Of a stretch of DNA of 64,000 nt, positions 42,019 through 53,031 are shown piece after piece. Both the position numbers and the translations under genes were made by a program. The notes under the pieces are model-generated. The model saw nothing but the letters and a program-made list of their open reading frames with translations, made no database searches and was not told the DNA's origin. Position 1 is the first letter of the stretch. Each line of letters starts with the position of its first letter. The stretch is from Emiliania huxleyi CCMP1516 (lineage: Eukaryota; Haptophyta; Isochrysidales; Noelaerhabdaceae), in assembly GCF_000372725.1 (NCBI RefSeq), contig NW_005197803.1, positions 114,373-178,372 on the forward strand, given 5' to 3'.

Positions 42019-44031
42019 TCAAGCGGTCCTCCCCGTGAGCCTCCTCGCGGCTGCGGTGGCAGCCCTCGCGAGTTTACGGATGGGCGCCAGCGGTTGCGTG
42101 CCTGTTACCGCTGCAGCCCTGGCCTGCGCCTCCCTTCGCGCAGCCTCCGCTTTCGACGCCGCGTGCGCGGCTGCCTCTTCCGCCGCCCACCTCGCGGCCT
42201 CCTTCGCGGCCCACCTCGCCTCCTCGAGCTCCGCCGCGCGCGCCATCCTCGACGCATTCTCCGCCGCTTCTCTGGCCGCCGCCTCGAGGCGAGAAGCGAG
42301 AGATCCGGCGCTGGCCGGAGCGGCGACAGCGTCCTCGGCCGGAGCCCGCCCACCCGTGGCCTCCGTCTGCGGAGCCTCGTTTGTGGCCACCCCTTCCGCC
42401 GCGTCTTCTGGCGGGACCACCACCGCTGCGCTCTCCCGTTGCGGCGCGGTCGCCGCCATTTGTGCTTGGGCCGCAGGGGCCTCACGGCTTCCCTCCGCGT
42501 CCGAGTGGGCGACTGCGCCCGCGATCGCCTCACCGGGCGCCGCTTCCGCCGACGCTCTCGCAGCCGCCACACTCGCCGCCTCCTTTAGCTCCTTGGCCGC
42601 TTTTGCGGCGGCCGACGCACGAGCAGCCTCCTTCTCCGCGACCTCCTTCGCCTCCTTCGCCTCCTTGGCCGCTCTTCGTGCAGCCCTGCCTTCCCTCGCT
42701 GCCTCCTTCTCGGTCAGTCCCGTCAGGTCGGTCAGGCTCGGGGCAGCCTCGGTAGGAAGGAGGGCTGCGAGGCGCGCACCACCCCGCTCCAAGTGTTGCT
42801 GCCTCGATGCCGGCGTATAGGGCAAGGCTGCGAGCAGCGCGGCCAGGACGACGACAAGGAGCGCGCCAGGGAAGAGGGCCCACCTTGCGCACCGTGCGCT
42901 GGCGGAGGCACTGCGGGGCTCCAACCCTTCGAGGGCGCTCAAGATCTCGGCCGCCTCGACAGAGGGCGCGAGCGACCACGGAAACGCCACCGACTTGGTG
43001 GACAGGTTGGGCATCGAGAGCGAGTCGACGGTGTCGGCGGCGGCCTCCCTGCCGGCGCCGGTTCTGGACACGGTGACGAGATGCAGCGGCGGCGGCGGCT
43101 CGGGGAGGGACGTACGTAGAGCGGCCAGCAGGCTCTCCGTCTCGGGCGCCGACCAAAGGCTCACGACGTTGCGCAGGGGAGGGAGCGACGCCCACGCCGC
43201 ATGGCGGAGCATCTCGTCAAAGCCGGAGGAGGAGTCAGACTGCACGACAAAATGGGACACGCCATCCAGCTCCAGGTAGGACGCCCGCTTTCCCAGCGCC
43301 ACGACGACCCAGCTCGAGCCCTCGCCGCGACCGAGGAGCGCCTCTTGGAGCAGGGCCCCCTCGAGCGGCGCCCAGCCGTCGTCCGCCAGCAGCAGCGTCG
43401 TGGTCGCAGCTGCGCGCAGCGCCCGAGTGCGCTTGTCCGCGCGAGCGAGCCGCGCCTTCGATCCCGCGGCCGTGTCCTCCAGCGCTGCAATCTCTGCCGC
43501 TGCGAGCGCTTGGTCGTGAGGCCTCTCCTCGTCGCTCGCACCATCCTCGAGTGCGTGCGCCTCGTCGAAGGGGGCGTTCTGTCGCATTACGAGCCGTGGC
43601 GGTTCGTCCTCCTGCTCCATTGCGTCCGGCATCGCGAACGAGCTTTCGGTCCGCGTGGATGGCGAGGATGGAGGCGTCGAGATGCGGCAAAAGGCGGCGG
43701 CGCTGCTCCGCGCTGCTCCCGAGGCCCGGACGGGTCGCGAAGCCGAGGCCTCCTCCTTGGAGGCCTCCGTCAGGCTCTGGCGCCACGTAAGCGTCTCACG
43801 AGACGACTGCCTCCCGCTCTCGCGTGACATGCACTTGGCGAGGAGCCCAGAGAGACGGCCCGCCAGGGCGGGCTTTGGGCGTTGCGCCTCCCGCTCTGCA
43901 CCTATTGTTGCCGCTTTCTGCCACCCGGTGCCAAGCCCGGCGGGGGAGTAGGAGTCTGGCTCTGAGACGCGCGATCCAGGCTCCGTCAGCCGACCGCTGA
44001 GCGCCGCATCGTCGGCCGCGTCGACCTGCAT
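42019..44031 (-). CDS. Ala/Glu-rich single-pass membrane protein (hypothetical)
   Basis: Uninterrupted 670-aa frame. Residues 1-190 are Ser/Ala/acidic and disordered-looking. About 190-370 has ordinary globular composition ('GSSWVVVALGKRASYLELDG', 'LPPLRNVVSLWSAPETESLL', 'PPLHLVTVSRTGAG'), possibly a Rossmann-like or BRCT-like fold. One strong membrane segment, 'WALFPGALLVVVLAALLAAL', lies near residue 395-415. The remaining ~250 residues are a long Ala/Glu/Lys/Arg helix with repeats of KEAAR/AAREAAE, likely coiled coil. I do not recognise a family. The likely layout is a cytosolic or lumenal sensor part tethered to a membrane and a long helical stalk. Confidence 0.6.
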   Translation of the reverse strand: MQVDAADDAALSGRLTEPGSRVSEPDSYSPAGLGTGWQKAATIGAEREAQRPKPALAGRLSGLLAKCMSRESGRQSSRETLTWRQSLTEASKEEASASRPVRASGAARSSAAAFCRISTPPSSPSTRTESSFAMPDAMEQEDEPPRLVMRQNAPFDEAHALEDGASDEERPHDQALAAAEIAALEDTAAGSKARLARADKRTRALRAAATTTLLLADDGWAPLEGALLQEALLGRGEGSSWVVVALGKRASYLELDGVSHFVVQSDSSSGFDEMLRHAAWASLPPLRNVVSLWSAPETESLLAALRTSLPEPPPPLHLVTVSRTGAGREAAADTVDSLSMPNLSTKSVAFPWSLAPSVEAAEILSALEGLEPRSASASARCARWALFPGALLVVVLAALLAALPYTPASRQQHLERGGARLAALLPTEAAPSLTDLTGLTEKEAAREGRAARRAAKEAKEAKEVAEKEAARASAAAKAAKELKEAASVAAARASAEAAPGEAIAGAVAHSDAEGSREAPAAQAQMAATAPQRESAAVVVPPEDAAEGVATNEAPQTEATGGRAPAEDAVAAPASAGSLASRLEAAAREAAENASRMARAAELEEARWAAKEAARWAAEEAAAHAASKAEAARREAQARAAAVTGTQPLAPIRKLARAATAAARRLTGRTA

Positions 44032-44841
44032 ATATGTGTGTCTCTACCCGATTGCGATCGTCCCGTATCGCAAAGGGACGGGCGAGTTTGGGCAAATTGG
44101 GAGTTTCGTCTAGGGGAGCTCTCTACTTTCTTTTCTTCTTGAGCACTTGAGCACTGGATAGGGTCGATTCCGCATGGTACGGGACCCCTCGATCGTCTCG
44201 CCCTCCCTCACTGGTGTGTTCATCGGGGGGGGGTCATAACAAACACGGCTCTTTTCTTCTCTCAATGTAGTGCAATGGCTGCGGGCCATAGGCAATCCCG
44301 TACTTGGCTGCAATCTCGCTGATGTCCATATTGCGACGTTGCTTCAGGTTGTGTCTGCATGCTCTCCAGCCAGCTCCTTTGCTGCACCATCGACGGCGGC
44401 TGGGGCAATCTGCTCCAGCTGACCAAAAAAACTCTCCGGTGAGCGCGCCCGGGTGATCGCCGGCTACCGAGCGTGGCTTGCAGATCGCCCGGGGCTGGTC
44501 GCGCGGGCGGCACGCTCTGAGCTCCGTGGCAAGGTGCTCGCTTGCTGGTGTGCACCGCACGACTGCCACGGCCACGTGCTTGCCCATGTCGCAAACTGCG
44601 ACAAGAGCGACTCGCGGCGGCGCGCGCCCTGAGCCGATGAGAGCATCTGTCTAAAACCAAGGTTAGACTTATGATCTGTCTAAGACCAAGGTTAAGCTCA
44701 CAAGCTCAAGCAACAAGACTCACTAGAGGAACAAACAACAACCACGCCGTGAACCAAAGCGCAAAGGTGGCGAAGCAGGGACGAACGATAGGTAGGTAGG
44801 TATGGGCTGCGCCGCCCAACGTATTTTCTTCTGGCACCGCC
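44032..44841. other. divergent intergenic; weak minus-strand fragment
   Basis: Between the membrane protein (-) and the DJ-1 gene (+). On the minus strand near 44250-44390 the peptide 'GWRACRHNLKQRRNMDISEI' continuing 'AAKYGIAYGPQPL' looks protein-like, perhaps a decayed exon; not recognised. A direct repeat ATCTGTCTAA(A/G)ACCAAGGTTA occurs twice at 44644-44695. Confidence 0.4.
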
Positions 44842-45698
44842 ATGAGTGCGCTTCTGCTCACGGCTTTCGGTCTCCACGCGAACCACCCGCGCGCCAGCCG
44901 CGCCGCCGCCGCCACCGCCACCGCCACGGCCGGACCACCGAGCGCGCTCGTGCCAATCACTGAGGGATCAGAGGTCTGCCGAGCAATCGAGATTCACACA
45001 GCTAGTCTTAAAGGTCTTATCCCCGCTCGACGCCGCGCAGGAGCTCGAGGCGACCGCCATCGTTAACGTCCTCCGGCGCGCGGGCTGGTCAGTCACACTG
45101 GCCAGCGTCGGCGTCGCAGACGGCGCTCCTGTGCTTTGCGCCCGCGGGCAGCGCCTCCTTGCCGATACAACCATCGAGGAGGCAAAGCTCGTCTCCTTCG
45201 ACGTGGTCGCGATCCCTGGAGGCATGCCGGGCGCTGAACGCCTGGGCGAGGACGCGTCGGTGATTGCATGCCTTCGCAAGCAGCGAGAGGCGGGCAACTG
45301 GTATGGCGCGATCTGCGCCGCTCCCGCCGTCGCCCTCGCGCCGTCCGGGCTGCTGCCGCCTCAGGCCACCTGTCACCCCGCCTTCGAGTCGACGCTGGCC
45401 GAGGCGCGCACGCCGCCGCCGCTGCCACGCACACCAGAGGCCCGCGTCCAGAAAGCGCTCCCCTCTAGGCGGGCGTCTCTGCCGCCGACCTGTCGATGCG
45501 GGTGGTCGTCGACGACGAGTGGCGGTGGTGACGTCAGACCGCGCTTGACCCGGAGCGGGTCGTCGCCCAACGCTGTCCCGACCGTCTAGGTGCGTCACGT
45601 CGCGAGGCCCCGGCACCGCCATCGATTTCGCACTCAAGCTCGTGGAGGCGCGCGCTCGGAGGAAGGCGGTGGCGGCGGGGTCAGCGATGACGAGATGA
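44842..45698 (+). CDS. DJ-1/PARK7-family protein (PfpI superfamily)
   Basis: Four exons, 44842-44973, 45041-45403, 45469-45524, 45590-45698; 219 aa, frames consistent throughout. Introns are GT, GC and GT. Typical DJ-1 features: 'ALVPITEGSE|ELEATAIVNVLRRAG' (Glu near the active site), 'VTLASVG', 'VVAIPGGMPGAERLGED', the nucleophilic Cys in 'YGAICAAPAVALAPSGLL', 'ATCHPAFESTLAE', and the end 'CVTSRGPGTAIDFALKLVE'. DJ-1 proteins act in oxidative-stress defence and glyoxal/methylglyoxal handling. The first ~30 residues (MSALLLTAFGLHANHPRASR…) are a presequence-like extension, so an organelle location is possible. Confidence 0.9.
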
Positions 45699-46840
45699 CG
45701 AGCGGCACATGATGCAGCCCTTCCTTAGGTGGTCGAGGGGCCGGAGGCCGCTGCGGCGGTGGGCGCGCCGATGGTCTTGCCGCGGAACGCAGCCGCCTTG
45801 CTCTGACCAAGGAGAGGCGTTGGCTGTGGCGGACCGCGCCGCATCATCCCCACTGCATCCCAGCCCCATCGAAAGCGCAGAGTACAAAGTTCGGCTGGTG
45901 TGGCATTTTCGCACGTTATGCGCTACCTTCTTCTACGCACTGCACTGCTTCGAGCTTCAGCCGAGCGAAAAAGAAATCACGCCTCCCTCTCGCGCCAGGC
46001 CAACCGGCACCAACTTTATTCGTAGATCGGCGTCTCACGGCGGGAGCACCTTGTGACGGTGCCCTGGCAAAATCGTCCCGATTTCGATGCGTGATTTAGC
46101 TAAGTCCCAGAGCCGTTTACGCATGAGCGGGCCCCCTCACCAGCCTAGGGCTCGCGCTTCTGGCCCGAGGTGTCGCCGCTGCCTCCCGCGCCCTCCGGCG
46201 CCTGCTGCTACTGCCGGTCGGCCGGTCGGGTCCGCGCGACGGCTCCATCCTCGAGACGTAGCGGTCGCTGAGCGCTTTCTCGACCGCTACGTCTTCCAGT
46301 GCACCCACCCACCGCGACCCTCGAACCTGCGCTGCGCGGCGCAGTTGCTGCCGAGCGAGACGCCCCCGCCCGCGCAGGGGCGGCATCACCAGACGCTACC
46401 GCATGGCCGAGCAGCGAGCAGTGTGTGCCGCAGTGCCCGTCCGGGCCCTCTTGCAGCTGCCTCTATTGGGCGTAAACCGCGGATATAAGGGTCTATACGG
46501 AGGTGGGTGGCCTCTTAGAGGTATGGGAGCCGCTGGCACCGCGGATGCACGTACGAACGAACATTATGAAATCGGGACGATTTTGACCCAAAAATCACAA
46601 GGTGAGAGGGGGGGGCGTGCGCGCCGTGCGTCGATCCGTGTAAAAACGATCCGTAATTCCGTAAATTTGTAACCAAAAGCCACCAGGAGTCCCCCACCAC
46701 ACCCATCCACCAGGCAGATAGAGACACAGCACTCGCGACACGCTGAGAAGCCGGAGGCTGGCCTCTCCAACGCTCGCGCAACGCTGTGGCCTGTGCTCTG
46801 CACGCGCAGCAGCTCTCTGGGGTCCACGGGCGGCCCAGGC
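45699..46840. other. intergenic, no gene seen
   Basis: Short frames without family signal; no repeats or RNA genes recognised. Confidence 0.4.
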
Positions 46841-47655
46841 TCACAGTGGGAGGGGGAACAAAAGCTCCGTATGTGTTTCTGAACAATCACTATATTCGTG
46901 CTTGCCGAGCTGCGCCTCTGCGGCTATCAACCCCTCACGCGTGTGCATATAATCCCCTCCATCTTGTTGTACAGCGCCTTGACCTCTCCGCCACTCCGCC
47001 TCGGCTGCGGCATCAGCGCGCCTCGCCTCTGCCTCCATCGAAATCTGCAGCGCGTCGAGCTGCTCGCGCAGCTCAGCCTGCATCTTGGCACGCATCTCGC
47101 CGATACACCACTCGCACTCAGCTCGAGCTGCGTGTTTTACCTCGTCGGCCATCCGCTCGGCCGCTTTGATGTCGCGTTACTTTAGCAGCCTGCTGCGCTG
47201 TCCTCAGGTTGTCGCTGTCGGAGCGCCTCAGCTCTTGTGCCGCAGCAAGCTCATCCCGCGCCGACGCGAGCGCCCTCTTCACAGCGCTCGCAGAGCGCTG
47301 CTCAGAAGCTCCTTAACCGTGACCGCAACTTCTCTTCCAACTCCTGCCGGAGCAGCATCTTAGCACTCGCGGCTGCATGGATGTCCGAGCCCCTTAGCGT
47401 GGTTTGCATGTCTGTGCTGACGAGAGTGCGGGAGAAGCTGCCCTTGTGCTGCACAGAGATTACGCCAGCGGTAGCAAACCTGCTTGGGGACACAACAACC
47501 ATTGCTCGTGGCCGAGCTGGCATAAGCCGCCGCACGCCACCAGCCTCTGCGGCTGCAGCGGTGATTCGGATCGCGTCGAGCACCGCGCCTGTATCGTGCA
47601 AGAGCACAGCCTCGAACGTACTGAGGTCGGCTATCCGTCGCCGAAAAAGTCCTCA
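46841..47655 (-). CDS. helical/coiled-coil hypothetical protein, frame-broken
   Basis: Protein-like segments follow one another on the minus strand but not in one frame: 'TFEAVLLHDTGAVLDAIRIT'…'MLLRQELEEKLRSRL' (about 47640-47302), then 'ASARDELAAAQELRRSDSDN' (about 47290-47190), then 'MADEVKHAARAECEWCIGEM'…'LDALQISMEAEARRADAAAE' (47152-46950). All are Ala/Glu/Arg/Gln-rich helices. The gap between the first two is too short (about 25 bp) for a normal intron, so either a frameshift or a decayed gene is likely. No family recognised. Confidence 0.35.
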
Positions 47656-47659
47656 GTGT

Positions 47660-48130
47660 ATCGCCTGCCGCAAGCTGGGGCACGCTCCGAGGCGGCTGGA
47701 GCCGCTTCCACGCTCAATTTGGGCGCTTTTTACGCGATTTTACGGAATTACGGATTGGAGGGCAGATCGATCTCGGACCGCAGATCGCTTTCTTTTACTC
47801 TCTCGTTTGATTGTTTTCTCCTTTAAAAGGGCCTTCGAGGCTTCATACACCAGTTATCCGTCATGCACTCTGCTTTTTTATTCTTTTTCTTTTTTCGGCC
47901 CAGGAATATTCTATTTTTTCCTCGCAAACGTGAAGTCGACTAGGCCGGCTGCAGCTATAAGTGACTGAGTGAGTGGGGTCTAGCGGTAGCGGTAAACAGC
48001 GGGCGGCCTCTGGCGGTAGCGGTAAAGGCGCAGCGAGGTGTGAACGGTAGCGGTAGTCCTGAATCGCTCTACCGCGCCTACGGGGCCGACTAATCGCTGG
48101 GCTACAACTGTGCCTGTTACCGCTGCATCG
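47660..48130. other. intergenic, relatively AT-rich
   Basis: T-rich between 47790 and 47925; a short GGTAGCGGTA motif recurs at 47986-48055. Presumed promoter of the small gene at 48131. Confidence 0.4.
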
Positions 48131-48346
48131 ATGGGCTCCCTCTCTCTTTCGCTCGACGACCTCATCAAGAGCGAAAAGAAGAAAAAGGCCGGCGGTCCAA
48201 AGAATCTCAAGGGTGGAAGCGAGCGCGGCATCAAGAAGCAGCAGCGGAAACGCAGCGTCGCAAGCACTGACAGTCCACTGGAACGCAAGGGCCGAGGCAC
48301 ATTTAAATTCAACCCGTCTCGCGGCGGGGGCGGCGGGGGCGGCGGG

Positions 48347-48402
<56 letters not shown>

Positions 48403-48616
48403 GAGACGCCGCGAGGAGGGCGGCGGAGATGGCGTTTACTCTGGCGCGCCTCGCACGCGCTGCTGGTGTGGCGTCGTTCCGAGCCTCACGCTGCTCTCCT
48501 GAGAAATAGGCTCAGGGCTCACCGGCCGCAACGGATGGACGAAGCCTGACCCTGAAGAAACGGTCGACAAGAAGCCGCCCGCCGACCCGAGCGCTCGCTC
48601 GAGCTTGCTGCGGTGA
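48131..48616 (+). CDS. small basic Gly-rich protein with UBM-like motif (mRNA-export adaptor-like)
   Basis: Proposed exons 48131-48431 and 48516-48616 joined by a GC-AG intron, giving 133 aa. The N-terminus MGSLSLSLDDLIKSEKKKK resembles the UAP56-binding motif (…SLDDIIK…) that opens mRNA-export adaptors of the ALY/UIF kind. A basic linker ('GIKKQQRKRSVAS') and 'KGRGTFKFNPSRG' lead into about 28 Gly residues and RRREEGG, and the second exon ends 'NGWTKPDPEETVDKKPP'. No RRM is present, so this is like UIF/CHTOP-type short adaptors rather than ALY. The Gly run is encoded by a (GGC)n repeat and may vary in length. Role is inferred from the motif; the splice choice is uncertain because several GC donors fit. 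Confidence 0.55.
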
Positions 48617-49145
48617 GGAGCCTGCATCGGCTAGGTTGGGCCCACTCGCGGAGGCGCCTCTCGCGCCTGACTCTGACAGCCAAGCGAACGCCCAGTGAGT
48701 ACAGAAGGGATTGCGGCCACTTGTGGGCTGTGCGTTGGATGGTGCGCGCGGCCAGGGGGCGTGAGAGGTACAATCTGTCTGCTTGTGTGTGCGACGTGCG
48801 ACGTGCGACGTGCGACCGCGCTAGCTAAGAGCGCGCGTTTTTCATGGGGCCGTGTATGGTATACGTACAAAACGCCAACCGTAGAGCGCGCGCGCGCTGG
48901 CTGTATCTTAGACTCACACAATTTGTGCACAATCAAAACATACAACAACATGGGCAAGATACGAACATACGTACGGCTTTACGTACTCTCCGTCACCCGG
49001 GCTCTTTCTCGCCCTCGCACCGCACGCCCACACAGCCACACGCTGGCAGCTACGAGCTAGCACGAGAGAGATCGGCCCGGTGTCCTGGCAGAGAGTGCTG
49101 CCTCCCCCCCCCCCCTCCCGCCCCCCCGCCGCCCTCTAGCGATCG
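48617..49145. other. convergent intergenic region
   Basis: Between the small Gly-rich gene and the end of MCM8. Contains a short tandem (GTGCGAC x4) at about 48788-48818 and a C-run near 49106-49125. No gene seen. Confidence 0.45.
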
Positions 49146-52100
49146 TCATCGCCGTGCAGAGGAGGAGTGGGAGCCTCCCGGCGGGGTCGGCCACTTGGAG
49201 CTCTGCGCATATCTCGAGTTCTGAAGCTTCCAGACGCCGTGGCGCTTGATAATGTAGTTCTCCGAGTTCATCCGGTCGATCAGGTCCTCCCAGCTTTGGG
49301 TGCTCGGCAGCCGCAGGCCCGACGCGTCGAAGACCTGTCGCAGCGCGCTCGGCGTAAAGATGGCGTCCGCACGCTGGTGCGCGTCCTTCTCCAGGCACGA
49401 CACGAAGCTCTTGATCGTCTTGGCAACCGACATCGCGCCACCGCGCCCGCCGCCGCCGCCTCCGAAGGTGGGCGCGGCGGCGGGCGCGCCGAGCACGTCG
49501 GCCAGCGTGTCAAAGTACACCGTCTCCTTGACGAGGTCGATGGCGTCCCGCGCGTCCTCCACGGTCACATCCTCGCGCAGCGCGAGCCGTGCGCGGGCCT
49601 CCGCGAGCCGCACCAGCGACTCGAGCTGCCGCGAGGTGATTGGCACCGACTCGGCCGACGCGCCGTCCCGGCGCAGCTGCAGGTAGAAGTCGCGCAGCAC
49701 CTGCGGGCCGCGGCGGCTGGAGCCTTGGCCAAGCGAGCGAGGCGGCGGGCGGGGGGCGGCGTCGCGCCTCGGCAGCCTCGCGTGAGAGCACGGGCTGGAT
49801 GTACTGTCTCGCGTAAGACAGGTACTTGCGCAGAATGTGCGCGGGGACGGGGTCGCCGTCGGCCGCCTTGGCCCCCTCACGCAGCCGGACAGAGATTGGC
49901 ACGTCGCCTCGATCCGCCGATTTCCAAGCCTTGTACGCCTCCGAGTCTGCCCAAGCGGAGGGAGCAGCGTCCGCGAGCAGCCCGGCGGTACCTCGCGTCG
50001 CCGTGCCGCCGTGCAGCGCCATGACGTGCTGGCCCAGGAGCCTGGGGGGGGGCGAAGGGGGGGGCGGGGGGGGCTGGCACGCAGCTCTTCTCGTCGCGGT
50101 CCATCTGGAGGAGCGCACCGGTCCATCTGCGAGTCTGGCCGGTCGAGCAACACAAAGAGGAGGTCGAAGCGCGAGAGGAGGTTGGGAGGCAGCTTGAGGT
50201 TCTCTGCGACCGTCTTGCCGTTGTTGTAGTGACCTCCCACGGGGTTGGCGGCCGCGAGCACGGCGGTGCGTGCAGAGAGCGAGCACACGATACCCGCCTG
50301 CGCGAACGGCGAGGGTGGGGGCGCAGTGGGTGGAGCCCCCACACTTGTGTGCGAGGCTGCGGGCGGAAGCGCGGGTGTGGGCAAACGCAAGGGAGGCTGC
50401 GAGGCGTCTGAGCGGGCGTGACGCGTGCCTTTGCGACCGAGATGGACTGCTGCTCCATCGCCTCGAGCAGCGCCTGATGCTCCCCCGACGACATCTTGTC
50501 GAACTCGTCGATGCAGCAGCAGCCCTGGTCGCCCATCACCAAGGCGCCCGCCTCGAGTGCAAAGTCGCCCGTGATGCTGTCCTAGCGCGAGACCAGAGGC
50601 GCGTGCGCAACGGGAGGGGACGGGGCGGGGCCTCGCCGGCGGCTCTCCTTGACGACGGTGACAGTCAGGCCCGAGGAGGAAGTTGTGTTCCCTACGGGCC
50701 GACTTACGACGTGTCCTCGGCGGCGTTGGCGGACGCGCCCAATCGGCGCGACTTGGTGCGGGACCGCACACGTAGACGCCGCGGGGGGCGAGCGCGGCGA
50801 CAGCAGTCAGCATCTGCGACTTGCCTAGAGGCCGGCGCGAGGGTCGTCAGAAGCGGCTGTGGCTCGCACCATCGCCAGCCTCTGCGGCGCGCCCATCCCC
50901 GGGTCGCCCACGACCAAGACGTGGATGTCCGAGCGCTTGCCGATGGTGCGGTCGGAGGGCGTGCGAGTGCGGCCGCCGACGAGGGCGAGGAGGAGGCCCG
51001 CCTTGACCACCTCGTGCCCAAAGATGGAGGGGCAGATCGAGCCGACGAGCAGCTCAAACACCTGTTGTCAGGCTCCGCGCTCACCTCCTCCGCCGGCCCG
51101 AGCCGACGGGCAAGGGCGCGGCCTACGTTGAGGCTCGTCGCGATATCGCGGATCGCTTGCAGGTCGAGGTTGGTCAAGTTGAGCCGCGCGTCGCCCTCCT
51201 CGCCGCCGCCGAGGCTGGCGGCCGGGACTGCTGCGGCAGGGCTGCCGTCGGAGGTGTCCGCCCCGGCGGCGCCGTCGGCGGAGGCGCGCTGCGACGAGCG
51301 GGTGTTTCGGACCGAGACGGCTTCGACGTAGAGGACGTACATGCAGCGCGGCCGGTTGGAGCCGCCGCCGAACCGGCCGGAGCCGCCGTCGTTCGGCACC
51401 TCCATCGACTTGACGATGCCGACGACCTCGAGGTGGTCGCCCGGCACGCAGCAGTCGATGAGGTCGTCGGTGAGCTCGACCTCCGCCGTGCGAGGCACGC
51501 GGCCGTACGAGTCGTCCGCCGCGCCGAGGGCGGCCAGCGCGTCGGCGGCTCCCGGCTCCGGCACCTCTTGCAGCCGCAGCTTTTGCCAGTCGCGCGTGGA
51601 CGACTGGCGTCGGTTGGCGAGCAGCGCCTTGGCGCGGCAGCCGCGGGCGGGGCAGCCGGCGGGCTGCTCGTAGCGGCCGTCGGCGAGTGGGATGCTGCAC
51701 TTCGCGCCGCACCGCGGGCAGTGGAAGCTCATCGCCGTCACGAGCGGCCGTAGCGGCGACACCCGGATGACGGAGCCGCGCACGCACACCAGCGCTCCAA
51801 TCTTGTCGGCCTTGAGCGAGCGGATGGACGTGGGCGGCGCGAGGCCTTGGGCGCGGATCCGCAGCCGCTTCGCGCGCAGGCGGCTGCGCAGGTTCTCCGG
51901 TTCGGGCGGCGGCGGGCACCGCTCGAGCAGGTGGTCGTGCACTGCGAGCGCGAGGGCATCGAGGATCTCCGCGCAGGCAAGGTCGCCGCAACCCAGGTGC
52001 TCGGATCGGCGGAAAGGGGCCCCTTCGCCGCGCTGCAGCGCGGCGAAGGCGACGCTCACCGCGCCGTGCGACGCGAGCACGTCCTGCGCACTCAAGAGAG

Positions 52101-52263
52101 CGAACGCTCCCGATGAGCGCACCCACGAACGAAGCCGCGCGTAGAGAATGAGGCGGCCGGGATGGGCTTCCTCGTCGGCAGAGGCTGGAGACGGATCTTC
52201 GCCCTCGACCGTCGCGGTCGGGAAGTACATCCGCCACAGGGACGGCGGTGGGAGCGTCGTCAT
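49146..52263 (-). CDS. MCM8: MCM8 DNA helicase
   Basis: MCM8, with MCM9, works in homologous-recombination repair and meiosis. Eight exons (minus strand): 52263-51127, 51061-50893, 50824-50765, 50691-50648, 50581-50429, 50297-50119, 50041-49768, 49700-49146; total 856 aa (human 840). N-terminal zinc site '[10 protein letters not shown]…GCPARGC' (about 190-225); '[20 protein letters not shown]' ; '[20 protein letters not shown]'; Walker A across intron 2, '[15 protein letters not shown]'; '[13 protein letters not shown]'; Walker B '[10 protein letters not shown]'; '[20 protein letters not shown]'; Arg finger '[13 protein letters not shown]'; '[17 protein letters not shown]'; C-terminal winged helix. 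Introns 2, 5 and 7 are GC-AG, 1, 3 and 6 GT-AG; intron 4 best fits a GA donor. All motifs needed for ATPase activity are intact. Confidence 0.93.
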
Positions 52264-52645
52264 GGAGCAGGAGGCGGCGCGGGGAGGCGACGAGTGGTCG
52301 CTCGAAAAGCCGCTTGGGCGGGCGCGAGCGAGATGCGCTATTTTTTTTCTTTGGCACGGGACAGTGTGCGCTAGTCCAAGTGTCAGGAATCGGCTCCAAG
52401 TGCTCCTTGAGCTCACACCACTCGGAGGGTCTTAAAAATCGGAGTTCTAATTGATAGATCTGTGTTCTCTCGCAAAGCCCCGATCCAAGAAAGAGTTTTT
52501 CACCGCCGCAGTCAGCGCACCAGAGAGAGAGAGGAATATTTCGTAGGTACATAGTGTGCATGGGAATTCGCCCCCATTTCTTTCGTACACCTCGCACGAC
52601 ACTAGGCACGGGACTGGCGCGCACTGGCACTAACACAGGTACACC
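52264..52645. other. divergent intergenic region with short repeats
   Basis: Upstream of MCM8. GGCTCCAAGTGCTCC at 52390-52405 belongs to the dispersed family also at 40320-40365. No exon of the MATE gene to the right can be found here. Confidence 0.5.
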
Positions 52646-53028
52646 TTGGCCTTTCCGAGGGTTTCCGGCAACCCAGAGGGAAACCAGAGGGTCCCCAGCA
52701 CTTTGCGTTTCCGGAAGTTTCCAGGGAAACCAGAGGGTGTTTGGTGCTCCATTCTGTTTCTCTCGAGTTTCCCTCGGGAAACTCGCGAGTTTCCCTGAGT
52801 CTGAGAGCTGGTCTCTGGGGCAAAATCTGGGGCAAAATTGAGGAAATCGGCACGATACCCAGGTATTTTCCAGGTATACCGGGGTTTTCCAGGTATACCC
52901 GCAAAATACCCGGTATTTTGCCGATTTTGGCCCCAAAACAGCCTCAGACACGGCTCAGAGCCCCCCCCCAAAATGACGAATTCCACGGAGTTTCCCCGGG
53001 GTTTCCCGAGGAAACTAGAGGGTGTTGG
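52646..53028 (-). mobile_element. truncated inverted copy of the 463-bp TIR transposon
   Basis: Inverse copy of 5406-5798 at high identity. Its left end is the intact terminal repeat (TTGGCCTTTCCGAGG, one change from the other copy). The opposite ~70 bp including the second terminal repeat is missing: homology stops at about 53028 and the MATE coding sequence starts a few bases later. Confidence 0.92.
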
Positions 53029-53031
53029 GAG

